Shown: positions 8,939 to 17,563 of the stretch, one piece after another | Position numbering within the stretch: position 1 is the first letter of the stretch | How the letters are laid out: each line of letters begins with the position of its first letter | Source: [Anoxybacillus] calidus | Lineage (GTDB): Bacteria; Bacillota; Bacilli; Bacillales; Anoxybacillaceae | Direction of reading: 5' to 3' | Assembly (NCBI RefSeq): GCF_013760845.1 | Contig: NZ_JACDUU010000003.1 | Location: forward strand, 62,001 to 126,000 | DNA: 64,000 nucleotides | Program-made: the position numbers and the translations under genes | The notes under the pieces: generated by a model | The model's database searches: none | Told to the model about the DNA's origin: nothing | Seen by the model: the letters and a program-made list of their open reading frames with translations, nothing else

Positions 8939-11689
8939 ATGACGTTAGAACATCAACTGATCAAAAAGACATTTTATGAAACATTTGTAGGAGCGAATGA
9001 AAAAGATCCTGTCCGTGTGCTTGGAGAAGCTTTTCTTGCCGGGCATAAAGAGGGGACAGATGACATTTCCGCCATCCGTTTTGCCCAAGGAGAAGTATAT
9101 TTTCATAACAAAGATTATGAAGCAGCGATTTTCAAATGGGAAAACATTCATAATGATTTAGAGCCATGGGCGAAGAAGAATATAGCGGATTGTTATTATG
9201 AACTCGGGCAATTATCAACCGCTGAAGAGATTTATAAATCCATTGATACGGAAAGTAGTGTCTTACGATCAGAAGTGGCCCTGCAATTATTCTCGCTTTA
9301 CGTAGACCAAGGCAGTCTTGAAAAGGCGGATCAAGTGATTAAAAAAGCCGTATCCTTGAATCCGGACTATCCGAATGTGACGGACATTGCTCGTGCCTTT
9401 TTCGAGAAACACAAGGATTGGAAGAGCGCCATTGAACTGGCAGTCAATGAAGCGATCCGTACAGAGTCTTATCACTGGTTTGATATTTTGAAAACTTATG
9501 CAGAACGAGGATTAACCAACATCTTTGAACCGCATTATTTTTCAAAATGCTTAGTCGTGTTATACGGAGTGGATCAGACAAGATTTGAACAGATGGTTCA
9601 GGTATTATGGAAGGGTTACAAAAACGAGGATTCCTATTTTTCATGGCTGCGGGAATTTAACCACCTTTTCTTAAATCTGGATGCAAACCGAGGGCAGTCT
9701 TGGAAAGAGCTGTCCGCACTTTATCAAGAAACCTATTTTGAATTGATCGATGGAACGTATTTAATGAAAGAACTGGCGGAGATTATTCCGAATCTCTTAA
9801 CGAACTGGCTCAAAATAGCCGATTATTCTCATGCTTTATTTGCTTCTGCAGCGGTATTGGCATGGAGCGAGAAATTTCCATCCAGTATTCGTCCAGAGGT
9901 TGTCAATGATGCTGAAAATCTTATTTTCCATTCCCGCAATGAGACAGACGGTTTGGAATACAGCCTTGCATTATTCGATTCCATCGTAAAATGGGCGGAA
10001 GAGCAGCATGTTGATCCAGGTCACCGCTTTAGATGGATTATCCGAGAACTGGTTGATTTTCAAACACATCATTTATTGGTAGCTGGAACTTCCGGAAATG
10101 GAAAGTCTGCTTTTATCAATTCGGTCCTCGGAGAAAATATCCTAACGGCTCCGACATCTTCTGTTATTGTATTTAAGGGGGATGAGGAGACGGAGATTAG
10201 AAAAATATCCGATGAAGAATTAACGACATTTTCAAGTTTCCATGAATTCCAGGAGGCAGTAGATAGACGGCTGAATAAGGGTTCTGACAATGCGATTATT
10301 GAGTTCTCTCTTCCATCGCCAATTTTGCAGGAAAACAGGTTAGCTCTTATTGATACGCCGGGATTTAGCGGCCGTAATGGTATGGAAGGTGAAGCGTTGA
10401 AATATCTGCATTTTGCTGACAGTTTATTATTTGTTCTTGATGCGAACGATCCTTTTACCGAAAAAGAAGAAGAGATTCTCATGCAGATTCGGAAATATGC
10501 GCCTAATCTTCCAATTCATTTTCTGCTCAATAAAATCGATGAAATTTATGATGAACAAGAGGCGGCTAGAATGATTGACGACACTCGTTCGAGAGTTTGG
10601 GCATACTTTCCGCAGGCGAAGGTGTTTGCTTATTCATCACATGTAAGAAGCAGAAAACAACAAAGTGATCTAGCAGAGTTCTTGAAAAACGTGAGCCGAC
10701 AAATTGCTGAGGACGATCGAATTGAAAAATTATTAATCTTTATTCGTAAATTAATCATGCATTTATTGGATAAACGGGCAGAAATGGAAAACAGCCTGGC
10801 CGAGTCCATTAAATGGAATGAAGAGATGGTAGCGAAACTAAGTGGTGCAATCCATCAATTAACGGATTTGAAAAAAGAAAAAGCGCGAATTATCACGAGA
10901 ACGTTCCATAAAGTCTTGGAGGAAATCAGATCGGATCTATCGGAAAATATTCCGAAAATTTTACGAGACTGTTCGGATATGATTCAAGAAGACAGTGATT
11001 TCCGTAAAATTCACCTTGAACTAAATGATGAGATGAACCGTAGGGTACATGCTTATATAAATGATAAGGTCTTGCCTGAGTTTTATCGTTCTCTTCAGGA
11101 ATGGATTGTAACGGCAAATGATGAACTTGATCATTGTCAATCTTTCCTGGATGAAATGAGCGATGGGTTTAATGCGATGTATGGGGAAGAGCGGCTTAAG
11201 CTGAAGTGCGATTTTAAAGTGCTTGATGACTGGTGCCGGGATGCAGACCGGATGACGAGCGGCGTGCAATTGGAGAAGGTGAATATTTTTCTCCGCCGCA
11301 CACCGTATCAAATTTTATTGAAAAGTGCCGGCATGCTGTTTGGAGCCTTCCAGCAAAACAATGAGATGCTATATAACAAATACAAGCAGCTTGTTGAAAA
11401 TCAGGATTATTTAGATGTTACCGAATCGATTATGAACAAGTTGCTTCTGCAATTCGAATTGTTTGAGAAATCACTGGAACGAGATATTTCGATCTTCTTC
11501 CGAAACCCGTTTGACGTATTGAATCAAATGGTAGAAGAAACGAAAAAAGAAATCCGTGAAAAAGAAGAAGAGCTGGAGAAAATGAGAGCGAATCCTCAAA
11601 ACTACCGCGATCCGCTAACATTGTTTGAAGTAAAACTCCGCCAATACGAGTGGATTACCATTTCCGCAAGAGGAGTTCTTCGAGTATAA
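8939..11689 (+). CDS. TPR-containing dynamin-like GTPase
   Basis: A 916-residue protein. Residues of about 45-160 form tetratricopeptide-like helical pairs (GEVYFHNKDYEAAIFKWE, ADCYYELGQLSTAEEIYK, DQGSLEKADQVIKKAVSLNP). A GTPase domain follows with the P-loop GTSGNGKS near 383-390, DTPGFSGRNG (G3) near 474 and LNKID (G4) near 530, then a long helical, partly coiled-coil region. The layout fits the bacterial dynamin superfamily, linked in other bacteria to membrane remodelling or protection. ATG 8939 is chosen because GGGTGAT is 5 nt upstream. It stands alone on the plus strand with its own terminator; partners and substrate are unknown. Confidence 0.8.
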   Translation: MTLEHQLIKKTFYETFVGANEKDPVRVLGEAFLAGHKEGTDDISAIRFAQGEVYFHNKDYEAAIFKWENIHNDLEPWAKKNIADCYYELGQLSTAEEIYKSIDTESSVLRSEVALQLFSLYVDQGSLEKADQVIKKAVSLNPDYPNVTDIARAFFEKHKDWKSAIELAVNEAIRTESYHWFDILKTYAERGLTNIFEPHYFSKCLVVLYGVDQTRFEQMVQVLWKGYKNEDSYFSWLREFNHLFLNLDANRGQSWKELSALYQETYFELIDGTYLMKELAEIIPNLLTNWLKIADYSHALFASAAVLAWSEKFPSSIRPEVVNDAENLIFHSRNETDGLEYSLALFDSIVKWAEEQHVDPGHRFRWIIRELVDFQTHHLLVAGTSGNGKSAFINSVLGENILTAPTSSVIVFKGDEETEIRKISDEELTTFSSFHEFQEAVDRRLNKGSDNAIIEFSLPSPILQENRLALIDTPGFSGRNGMEGEALKYLHFADSLLFVLDANDPFTEKEEEILMQIRKYAPNLPIHFLLNKIDEIYDEQEAARMIDDTRSRVWAYFPQAKVFAYSSHVRSRKQQSDLAEFLKNVSRQIAEDDRIEKLLIFIRKLIMHLLDKRAEMENSLAESIKWNEEMVAKLSGAIHQLTDLKKEKARIITRTFHKVLEEIRSDLSENIPKILRDCSDMIQEDSDFRKIHLELNDEMNRRVHAYINDKVLPEFYRSLQEWIVTANDELDHCQSFLDEMSDGFNAMYGEERLKLKCDFKVLDDWCRDADRMTSGVQLEKVNIFLRRTPYQILLKSAGMLFGAFQQNNEMLYNKYKQLVENQDYLDVTESIMNKLLLQFELFEKSLERDISIFFRNPFDVLNQMVEETKKEIREKEEELEKMRANPQNYRDPLTLFEVKLRQYEWITISARGVLRV

Positions 11690-11701
11690 CGAGATGTAAC
11701 G

Positions 11702-11732
11702 AAAAAATCGGTCCATGAGGCCGATTTTTTCG
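11702..11732 (+). terminator. Rho-independent terminator of the dynamin-like gene
   Basis: AAAAAATCGG and CCGATTTTTT form a stem around TCCATGAGG, with the T-run as tail. The A-run on the other side could make it work in both directions. Confidence 0.8.
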
Positions 11733-11824
11733 TTGTGAAAATGTTTTTATTTTCCTACAACGGTGCTTGTCGCTTTCTCCCTTCACCAGAGAAGGGCGTA
11801 TGATCCGTCTTTTGCTGATGAACT

Positions 11825-11864
11825 AAAAAAGGGGCTGAATCCCAAATGTTTGGGAGCAGCCCCT
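11825..11864 (-). terminator. Terminator of the sugar ABC cluster
   Basis: GGGGCTG (11831-11837) pairs with CAGCCCC (11857-11863); on the minus strand the stem is followed by TTTTTT. It ends the transcript of the lacI-type gene. Confidence 0.8.
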
Positions 11865-11888
11865 TGATGTCATTTTTGCTGTGAACGT

Positions 11889-12911
11889 TCATGATTGTTT
11901 TGGCGCGAATGCGGTCGATTCTCTTTTAATGAGTTTCGAAGAAAGCAGGATTTCTTGGAACGGTTCGTTTTTGTTTTCCATTCTCCAGAAAAGTAGTTCG
12001 ACGGCTCTTCTTCCGTAAAGCTCTAGATCAATGTCCACTGTCGTTGTTTTCGGTGTAGAGATTTTCGATAATTGCCCATTATCGTAACTGCATATCGACG
12101 CTTGCTCGGGAACTTGAATGCCTTGTTGTCTTAAGCATGAGTTGACTAAAAATCCTAGCCCGTCATTGACGCAAAACCAAGCCGTTGGTTGTCGCTTTAA
12201 TTGTTGAATATATTGGAGGATGACTTCTTCTTTTTCTTCCGCCTTTTTGAAAATAAACTCTTCCTTTGGTTCGATGCCGTATTCCCGCAATGCAAGCAAA
12301 TATCCTTCATACCGTTCTTCATAGCTCGGTGAATATGCCACATTGCCGACAAACGCAATGTCACGATGATTTAATTCAATTAAATGTTGTACGGCCAAGT
12401 AAGCCCCGAAGCGATTGTTCGTTAACACAGCATCCGCGTTGATATTAGGATGATGGTGGTCAACAAGCACCGTCGGAATACCGGTAGAGATGACTTTATT
12501 AATATATTCGGTGCTGATTTGGGAAAGGATTAAGATTCCATCCACCATCTTATTTTCGATGAAAGAAGGTAAAATGAGGTTTTCTTGTTGCTCGCGGTTA
12601 ATCGATTGAATGTGTAAGTTCATGCCCCGTTTGACAACTTCTTTTTCAATGCTTAAATAAATTTCGCCAAAAAAGTTTTTAAAGGAAAAGGTTAAGTCGG
12701 AAGCGATGAATCCGATGTTTCCCGTTCTTCCTTGTTTCTTTTGCTTTCGCGCTCCCGGATATTGATATCCCATTTCTTCGGCTACACGTTTAATTCGCTC
12801 CCGAGTTTCTTCGCTCACGCCTTCTTTTCCTCTTAAAGCTTGGGATACCGAGTTTTTCGATATATTTAATTGATCGGCGATGTCTTGCATCGTGACTTTC
12901 TTTTTCATCAT
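11889..12911 (-). CDS. LacI-family transcriptional regulator of the sugar ABC cluster
   Basis: 340 residues. The N-terminal helix-turn-helix reads TMQDIADQLNISKNSVSQALRGKEGVS, followed by a periplasmic-binding-protein-like effector domain from about residue 62. It would bind a palindromic operator and release on binding a sugar. It is last in the minus-strand cluster of binding protein, two permeases and DUF624 protein, so it is probably their regulator. A 20-bp perfect palindrome at 17129-17148, upstream of the binding-protein gene, is the natural operator candidate. The second ATG (12908) is slightly better spaced from AGGTG than the first. The inducing sugar is not evident. Confidence 0.88.
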   Translation of the reverse strand: MMKKKVTMQDIADQLNISKNSVSQALRGKEGVSEETRERIKRVAEEMGYQYPGARKQKKQGRTGNIGFIASDLTFSFKNFFGEIYLSIEKEVVKRGMNLHIQSINREQQENLILPSFIENKMVDGILILSQISTEYINKVISTGIPTVLVDHHHPNINADAVLTNNRFGAYLAVQHLIELNHRDIAFVGNVAYSPSYEERYEGYLLALREYGIEPKEEFIFKKAEEKEEVILQYIQQLKRQPTAWFCVNDGLGFLVNSCLRQQGIQVPEQASICSYDNGQLSKISTPKTTTVDIDLELYGRRAVELLFWRMENKNEPFQEILLSSKLIKRESTAFAPKQS

Positions 12912-12950
12912 TCAACACCTACTATTGAGACCTATCCTAATGACATCGGT

Positions 12951-13637
12951 TTAATGACGCTTGTGAAACATGGTTTCGATATCTTGAAACAGGTTATTCA
13001 TAATCAACATGACCGCAAAGCAGAAAGGACTAATGAAGAAGTAGAAAGATACTTTAGGAATATAATACAGGATGAACCCTGTCAACAAAAGCAAAGCAAG
13101 TAACAATAACGTTGTTTTCCATTTCGTGAAGGAGCACCAAATCGATAATTTTAACGCTGATTTATTGGTGACGAAAAAACGCGAGAGCAAAGGATATACA
13201 TATAATCCTACGACTACATTCATGAGTAAAAGGACGTATAATAACGGACGAATATAACGACCGATTGGATAGTTGTTCAGAAAAACGATATCGGTCATTA
13301 ATATTGTAATAAGAATACATTGAATTGAAAAGAAAAGAGCGGATTGAACAAAGTTGACTTTTAAGCTTTGAAAAAACGTTTTTGTTATTTCTACTTGCTT
13401 TTCTTTCACTATTTTTCCCATGACGCTAAAGGAGGCGGTAAGGGCAGGACCAATCGGAATGTTGACAAGGAAGAAGATGATCCATGTGAATAAATTGGAA
13501 TCATCCCACTGAAAGAGTAGAAATACGGATGCCGGGATACATAAAAGGAAAAAGTAAACATTACATAAGATGAACCAATAGCTATAAAGAATGATTCGAT
13601 AAAAAAGATTGTCTTGTAAATCAGCTGTTGGAAGCAT
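12951..13637 (-). CDS. DUF624 family membrane protein (YesL-like)
   Basis: 228 residues with about five hydrophobic helices, starting with DLQDNLFYRIILYSYWFILCNVYFF. DUF624/YesL proteins occur next to carbohydrate ABC transporter genes in Bacilli; their function is not established. ATG 13637 is chosen since GAGGT lies about 8 nt upstream; the TTG at 13652 would overlap that site. It sits between the MalG-like permease and the LacI regulator. A dispersed hairpin repeat (13667-13769) separates it from the permease, so the transcript would have to read through that hairpin. Confidence 0.8.
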   Translation of the reverse strand: MLPTADLQDNLFYRIILYSYWFILCNVYFFLLCIPASVFLLFQWDDSNLFTWIIFFLVNIPIGPALTASFSVMGKIVKEKQVEITKTFFQSLKVNFVQSALFFSIQCILITILMTDIVFLNNYPIGRYIRPLLYVLLLMNVVVGLYVYPLLSRFFVTNKSALKLSIWCSFTKWKTTLLLLALLLLTGFILYYIPKVSFYFFISPFCFAVMLIMNNLFQDIETMFHKRH

Positions 13638-13666
13638 TAGAATCGACCTCAATTCTTAAAAGATAT

Positions 13667-13769
13667 GACTGACCTCACGTGCATGTCGCTATATATCGTT
13701 CATTGATCCAATGTGATGTCCTCTATATGGTGTGGTGGGGGCTGACCCTTTGCATTTTAGGTCAGCCTC
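13667..13769 (-). repeat. Dispersed hairpin repeat, copy 1 (reverse orientation)
   Basis: The element has GACTGACCTCACG at one end and GGTGTGGTGGGGGCTGACCC then GGTCAGCCTC at the other, the family's inner and outer arms. About 103 bp. It lies between the MalG-like gene and the DUF624 gene, inside an operon-like array. It is diverged from the better preserved copies at 31569, 36143 and 50507. Confidence 0.75.
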
Positions 13770-13773
13770 TGCG

Positions 13774-14625
13774 TTAGCCTTTAATGCCTGTAACAGAAAT
13801 TCCTTCCACAAAGTATTTTTGCATCGCGAAGAAAAGGAGGAGTGTAGGCAGCAATACTAAAAGGGAAGCGGCCATTAATGGACCCCACTCGACTCTCGTC
13901 ATTCCATTAAACATCGCGAGACCTAATTGTAATGTAAATTTGTTCGAATCATTTAAGTACATTAATGGTCCTAGTAAGTCGTTCCACGAACCTTGGAAGG
14001 AAAATAATCCAATGGTGATTAAAGCAGGCTTTGATAATGGGAGAAAGATTTTATAAAAGATTTGAAATCGTGTTGCCCCATCGATTAAGGCGGCTTCTTC
14101 TAATTCTCTTGGTATTGTTAAAAAGAATTGCCGCAACAGAAACACAAACACGGCTTGTCCACCGAAAAAGGCAGGGACGATGAGAGGTTTGAATGTGTTA
14201 ATCCATCCGAGTTTGTCAAACATAATAAATAAAGGAATCATCGTAATTTCTCCAGGTAACATAATCGTGGATAAAAGAAGCATAAACCAAATATTTTTAC
14301 CTGGGAAGTGAAAACGAGCGAATCCATAAGCAACGAGCGCAGAAATAAACACTTCGGCAAATACCCGAAAAACGGTAATGATCACGGTATTTTTTAAATA
14401 GAGAAAAAATGGAATATCGGTGACGGCACGGTGATAGTTTTCCCAATGGAAAGAATCAGGTAGCCATTTTGGCGGGATTTGAAAGATGATGTCTCCAGAC
14501 TTTAAGGAGGTGGAGATCATCCAAAGTAATGGTAATACCGTTGCCGCAGATGCGATCATAAGAAACAGATAGACCAAAAAGGTTTGAATTTTTTTTCGCT
14601 GCGTGTTTGTCAACGTGAATGTCAA
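13774..14625 (-). CDS. Carbohydrate ABC transporter permease (MalG-type)
   Basis: 283 residues, six predicted membrane helices, and the permease-ATPase contact loop EELEEAALIDGATRFQIFYKI (EAA motif) near residues 175-195. With the MalF-type partner it forms the membrane channel for a sugar or oligosaccharide bound by the lipoprotein at 17049. Start is TTG 14625, preceded by AAGGTGA at 6 nt. No ATPase gene is present in the cluster; in Bacilli such importers often share the MsmX-type ATPase encoded elsewhere. The substrate is not evident. Confidence 0.92.
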   Translation of the reverse strand: MTFTLTNTQRKKIQTFLVYLFLMIASAATVLPLLWMISTSLKSGDIIFQIPPKWLPDSFHWENYHRAVTDIPFFLYLKNTVIITVFRVFAEVFISALVAYGFARFHFPGKNIWFMLLLSTIMLPGEITMIPLFIMFDKLGWINTFKPLIVPAFFGGQAVFVFLLRQFFLTIPRELEEAALIDGATRFQIFYKIFLPLSKPALITIGLFSFQGSWNDLLGPLMYLNDSNKFTLQLGLAMFNGMTRVEWGPLMAASLLVLLPTLLLFFAMQKYFVEGISVTGIKG

Positions 14626-14639
14626 GATGATTCACCTTC

Positions 14640-15650
14640 TTAACCGTTGATTTCAGAACCTTTGAAACTATTGATTTCGGCACCTTTTAAACCGTTCATT
14701 TCTGGACCTTTGAAACGTTTAAGTTTCGAACCTGCGAATACGTTTGTTCCAAGTTTCTTTTTCTCTTTTGATTTTGCCGTTTGAATTTCACCGGCATAAA
14801 AAACCCATAAAGGTGATGTTTTAAAAACAAGCAACGTCAAAAGCAAGATGATGGCAAAAAGAACCCATGCCATCGCTGTTGCGTATCCCATTTTATAAAA
14901 GTTAAAGGCATTTTCGTATAAATAGACCATATAAAATTTTCCTTGGTTTTCAGCACCGCCAATAATATATGCATCATTAAATTTCCGGAATGAGCCGATC
15001 ATTCCCATGACGAGATTGTAAAAAATCACTGGGCTCAGCATCGGAAGGGTAATATGGCGGAATTTGTGCCACCAGTTTGCTCCGTCTATTTCGGCTGATT
15101 CATATAAGCTGCGGGGAATATCTTGTAATCCTGCCAAGTATGTTAACATTCCGCCGCCAGCTCCCCAAATGGCCATCATCACATAAGAAGGTAAAACCCA
15201 AGACGGGTCGCCAAGCCAGTTCGGTCCAGAGATACCAATGTACGATAATAGTAAATTAATCAAACCATAATCAGGATCGAGAATCCATCTCCATAAAAGA
15301 GAAATGGATACGCCTGATACAACGGCAGGAAGATATAAGGCCGTACGGAAGAAATAGATTCCTTTCACTTTTACGTTCACAATGACGGCGAGTGTTAAGG
15401 AAGAGATGATTCCTAAAGGAATGGCAAATAGAGCATACAAAACGGTAACTTTCAGCGAGTTTAAAAAATTGGGATCTTGAAATAGATGGATATAGTTGTC
15501 GAAACCAATGAACTTCGGTTCGGTAAAGGAGTTCCAATCGGTAAATCCGATATAAAAGGCAAAAGAGATTGGAAACACGGTAAAGATGAAAAATCCGAGA
15601 ATCCAAGGGGATATAAACAGCAATCCTTCGTATTTCTTTAACTTTTTCAT
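14640..15650 (-). CDS. Carbohydrate ABC transporter permease (MalF-type) with repeat tail
   Basis: About 336 residues, six predicted membrane helices and the EAA loop (PRSLYESAEIDGANWWHKF) near residue 190. It pairs with the MalG-type permease encoded 15 bp downstream. The ATG at 15650 is preceded by AGAGG with good spacing. Unusually, after a normal end at the last helix and a Lys-rich stretch, the protein continues with three near-identical octapeptides (FKGPEMNG, LKGAEINS, FKGSEING) encoded by a 24-bp tandem repeat at 14644-14739. Such a tail is not a normal part of this family. Confidence 0.9.
   Translation of the reverse strand: MKKLKKYEGLLFISPWILGFFIFTVFPISFAFYIGFTDWNSFTEPKFIGFDNYIHLFQDPNFLNSLKVTVLYALFAIPLGIISSLTLAVIVNVKVKGIYFFRTALYLPAVVSGVSISLLWRWILDPDYGLINLLLSYIGISGPNWLGDPSWVLPSYVMMAIWGAGGGMLTYLAGLQDIPRSLYESAEIDGANWWHKFRHITLPMLSPVIFYNLVMGMIGSFRKFNDAYIIGGAENQGKFYMVYLYENAFNFYKMGYATAMAWVLFAIILLLTLLVFKTSPLWVFYAGEIQTAKSKEKKKLGTNVFAGSKLKRFKGPEMNGLKGAEINSFKGSEING
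14644..14739 (-). repeat. 24-bp tandem repeat in the 3' end of the MalF-type gene
   Basis: Units start at 14644, 14668, 14692 and, more diverged, 14716; each reads roughly CCGTTGATTTCAGAACCTTT plus GAAA. They encode octapeptides of the form FKGxEINx. Period equals eight codons, so copy number changes keep the frame. Confidence 0.85.
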
Positions 15651-15674
15651 TTCGATCAACCTCTTTTAATCAGT

Positions 15675-15762
15675 AAAGGGCTGACCAATCCGTGTCGGAC
15701 CTCATAGGTGATTCAATGGGATGTGTGTGGGGTCTGACACGTTGCTTTTGAGTCAGCCCCTT
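15675..15762 (-). repeat. Dispersed hairpin repeat, copy 2 (reverse orientation)
   Basis: Outer arms GGGCTGACC (15678-15686) and GTCAGCCCC (15752-15760) pair; inner arms are GTGTCGGACCTCA and TGTGGGGTCTGACAC. About 88 bp, placed between the binding-protein gene and the MalF-type permease. A stem here could lower read-through so that the binding protein is made in excess over the permeases. Confidence 0.85.
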
Positions 15763-15771
15763 CAGGAGATA

Positions 15772-17049
15772 TTATTGACCTAAAATTTTACGAAGTGCTT
15801 TTGCAGCGTCTTTTGCTGCTTTTTCTGGAGATTTTTTACCTAGAAGAATTGGTTCGTATAATTCTTGCCAAATGGCAGAGTCAAGTTCGTTTTGTTGCTT
15901 CTGGTTATTGAAGCCGCGTGCCACTTTTGCACTTTCTTTGATGATATCAACCGCATATTTTTTATCTGGACGAATTTTTTCTACCTTTTCTAAGTCTGAT
16001 TTTGTAGGAGGGAGGATTTTCCATTCATGAATCGCGTTTGTCAAGTCGATTAATGCTTCTGCCGCGACTTTTTTATTCTTCGTGTTGTTGGACATGACTG
16101 TGTGGGCGATCCAGCTGAACGTCGCTTCTTTTTTAGCATGAGGCACTTTCGTCATACCGACTTCAAAAGCATTTCCGACTTGTTTTTCCAAGTCGTCACC
16201 GGCACCACCAAAGAACATAGCGACTTTGCCTGTTTTAAACATTTCTGGGCCGCCTGTATTTTGTGCTTGAGTTTTAGTAGGTGTTACTTTGTCCTCGTTG
16301 ACTAGTTTATTCAACATTTTAATACCTTCAATGGCTTCTGGCTCATCAATGCGAACTTTTCCGGTTTTATCGATAATTTCTCCGCCATACGTCCAAACCC
16401 ATGTTGCGATTGGTGGCCAACCGTCAATCACGGTTCCGAATTGATCCACTTTTCCGTCGTTATTCGTATCTTTTGTTAAAGCTTTTGCCGCTTTTTCGAA
16501 ATCTTCCCATGTCCAGTCTGGCTTTGGAAGTTCAACACCGGATTTTTCAAAGAGTGTTTTGTTATAGTAAAGCATTACAGGTTGGTTAATCCAAGGTAAA
16601 CCGTAAAGTTTTCCGTTAACTTTTCCCACTTGTAATGGACCTTCAAAGTAGTCATTAAGGTTTACTTTCGGATTTCCTTTAATGTATTCATCAAGTGGAG
16701 CGATGACCCCTAGTTCTGCATACATCGGTATGTATTCTTGAGATAACCAGAATAAATCAGGTGCTTGTTTCGCAGCTGCCATGGTTTGAATCTTTTTGTA
16801 GTAATCGGCAGGGATGCTTTGGATCGTTAAATGATAATCATCGGATTGTTTATTCAGTTTATCGACGATGGCTTGAAATTCTTTTAATTCTTGTGCACCA
16901 GCCCATGTTCCGATTTTTAATTCCACTTTTCCGTTTTTAGATGAATCGGAATCGGCAGCATCTGACGCCTTGGAACATCCTACCGTTCCAACGAGCAAAA
17001 TAGATGCTAAAAGTCCGGTTGCTAGTTTCTTAAGAAAGCTTCTCTTCAT
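15772..17049 (-). CDS. Extracellular sugar-binding lipoprotein (ABC transporter solute-binding protein)
   Basis: 425 residues. A lipoprotein signal (ATGLLASILLVGTVGC) ends with a lipobox cysteine near residue 25, so the protein would be anchored to the outer membrane face. The mature part has the family 1 solute-binding fold, with LYGLPWINQPVMLYYNKTLFEKSG near 150-175 and TNNDGKVDQFG. It captures a carbohydrate for the permeases downstream. AAAGGAGAG precedes the ATG. It is the first gene of the cluster; the upstream region carries a perfect palindrome at 17129-17148. Confidence 0.93.
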   Translation of the reverse strand: MKRSFLKKLATGLLASILLVGTVGCSKASDAADSDSSKNGKVELKIGTWAGAQELKEFQAIVDKLNKQSDDYHLTIQSIPADYYKKIQTMAAAKQAPDLFWLSQEYIPMYAELGVIAPLDEYIKGNPKVNLNDYFEGPLQVGKVNGKLYGLPWINQPVMLYYNKTLFEKSGVELPKPDWTWEDFEKAAKALTKDTNNDGKVDQFGTVIDGWPPIATWVWTYGGEIIDKTGKVRIDEPEAIEGIKMLNKLVNEDKVTPTKTQAQNTGGPEMFKTGKVAMFFGGAGDDLEKQVGNAFEVGMTKVPHAKKEATFSWIAHTVMSNNTKNKKVAAEALIDLTNAIHEWKILPPTKSDLEKVEKIRPDKKYAVDIIKESAKVARGFNNQKQQNELDSAIWQELYEPILLGKKSPEKAAKDAAKALRKILGQ

Positions 17050-17128
17050 TTCTCTCTCTCCTTTCTGATTTTTTCAAATGATAACATTTGTCATCAGTTT
17101 GTAATCAGAAAAGAAAGATTACTAATGA

Positions 17129-17148
17129 GTAATGTAACGTTACATTAC
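17129..17148. promoter_or_regulatory. 20-bp perfect palindrome, probable LacI-family operator
   Basis: GTAATGTAACGTTACATTAC is a perfect inverted repeat centred on AACGTT, the centre usual for LacI-family sites (compare the rbs site with a CCGG centre). It is about 80 bp upstream of the binding-protein gene. ATTACT-AATG-AGTAAT overlaps one side. The regulator at 11889-12911 is the likely partner. Confidence 0.7.
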
Positions 17149-17292
17149 AATTTGATTATTATATGATTGATTGGGGTTCGTCAAATTAGAATATTTGGAG
17201 AAATAATGAGTAGGAAAATAAAAATTCACTAAAAACTAAAGAAAAAGGTATAAAACAAAAATATTTCTGAATGAAATGCTTAAAAATATCGA

Positions 17293-17346
17293 ATTACAAT
17301 ATGTATTTGTAATGTTGAAAATAATTTTTGTAATTAATTTTGTAAT
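17293..17346. repeat. Cluster of TTGTAAT/ATTACAA heptamers
   Basis: ATTACAA occurs at 17293-17299 and TTGTAAT at 17307-17313, 17328-17334 and 17340-17346; a further ATTACAA is at 17144-17150. The first pair forms an inverted repeat, and the next is 21 bp on, about two helical turns. The stretch lies between divergent genes, so it could be a multi-site binding region; nothing else is seen in 17149-17490. Confidence 0.45.
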
Positions 17347-17493
17347 GTTATAAAGGTTTCGAGGAAGAAAATGGAACGTGAACGGGTAGAGGTTCTATGT
17401 TCATTCTCCGCTCCGATAAACAAGGTAGTTTCCTATTTTTCAAATGTAGACATATGATCCATCAGTGAAGTCGTAAATATTTTGACTAACTAC

Positions 17494-17523
17494 TTGATTA
17501 TTGGGTGTTTTGCCTGTTATATT
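17494..17523 (+). promoter_or_regulatory. Probable sigma-A promoter of the rbs operon
   Basis: TTGATT (17494-17499) and TATATT (17518-17523) are separated by 18 nt. The operator palindrome begins two bases after the -10 box. Confidence 0.65.
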
Positions 17524-17524
17524 G

Positions 17525-17542
17525 TATGTAACCGGTTACATA
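17525..17542. promoter_or_regulatory. rbs operator (LacI-family palindrome)
   Basis: TATGTAACCGGTTACATA is a perfect palindrome centred on CCGG, placed over the expected transcription start. RbsR bound here would block initiation; ribose uptake would relieve it. A cre-like role for CcpA is also conceivable since the site resembles the cre class. Confidence 0.8.
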
Positions 17543-17563
17543 AGATTAAGGTGGAGAATAAAG

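Noticed and set aside
10069-10482. 137-codon frame on the minus strand inside the dynamin-like gene
   Set aside because: It is antisense to the conserved GTPase motifs and has no ribosome site; it is a frame shadow.
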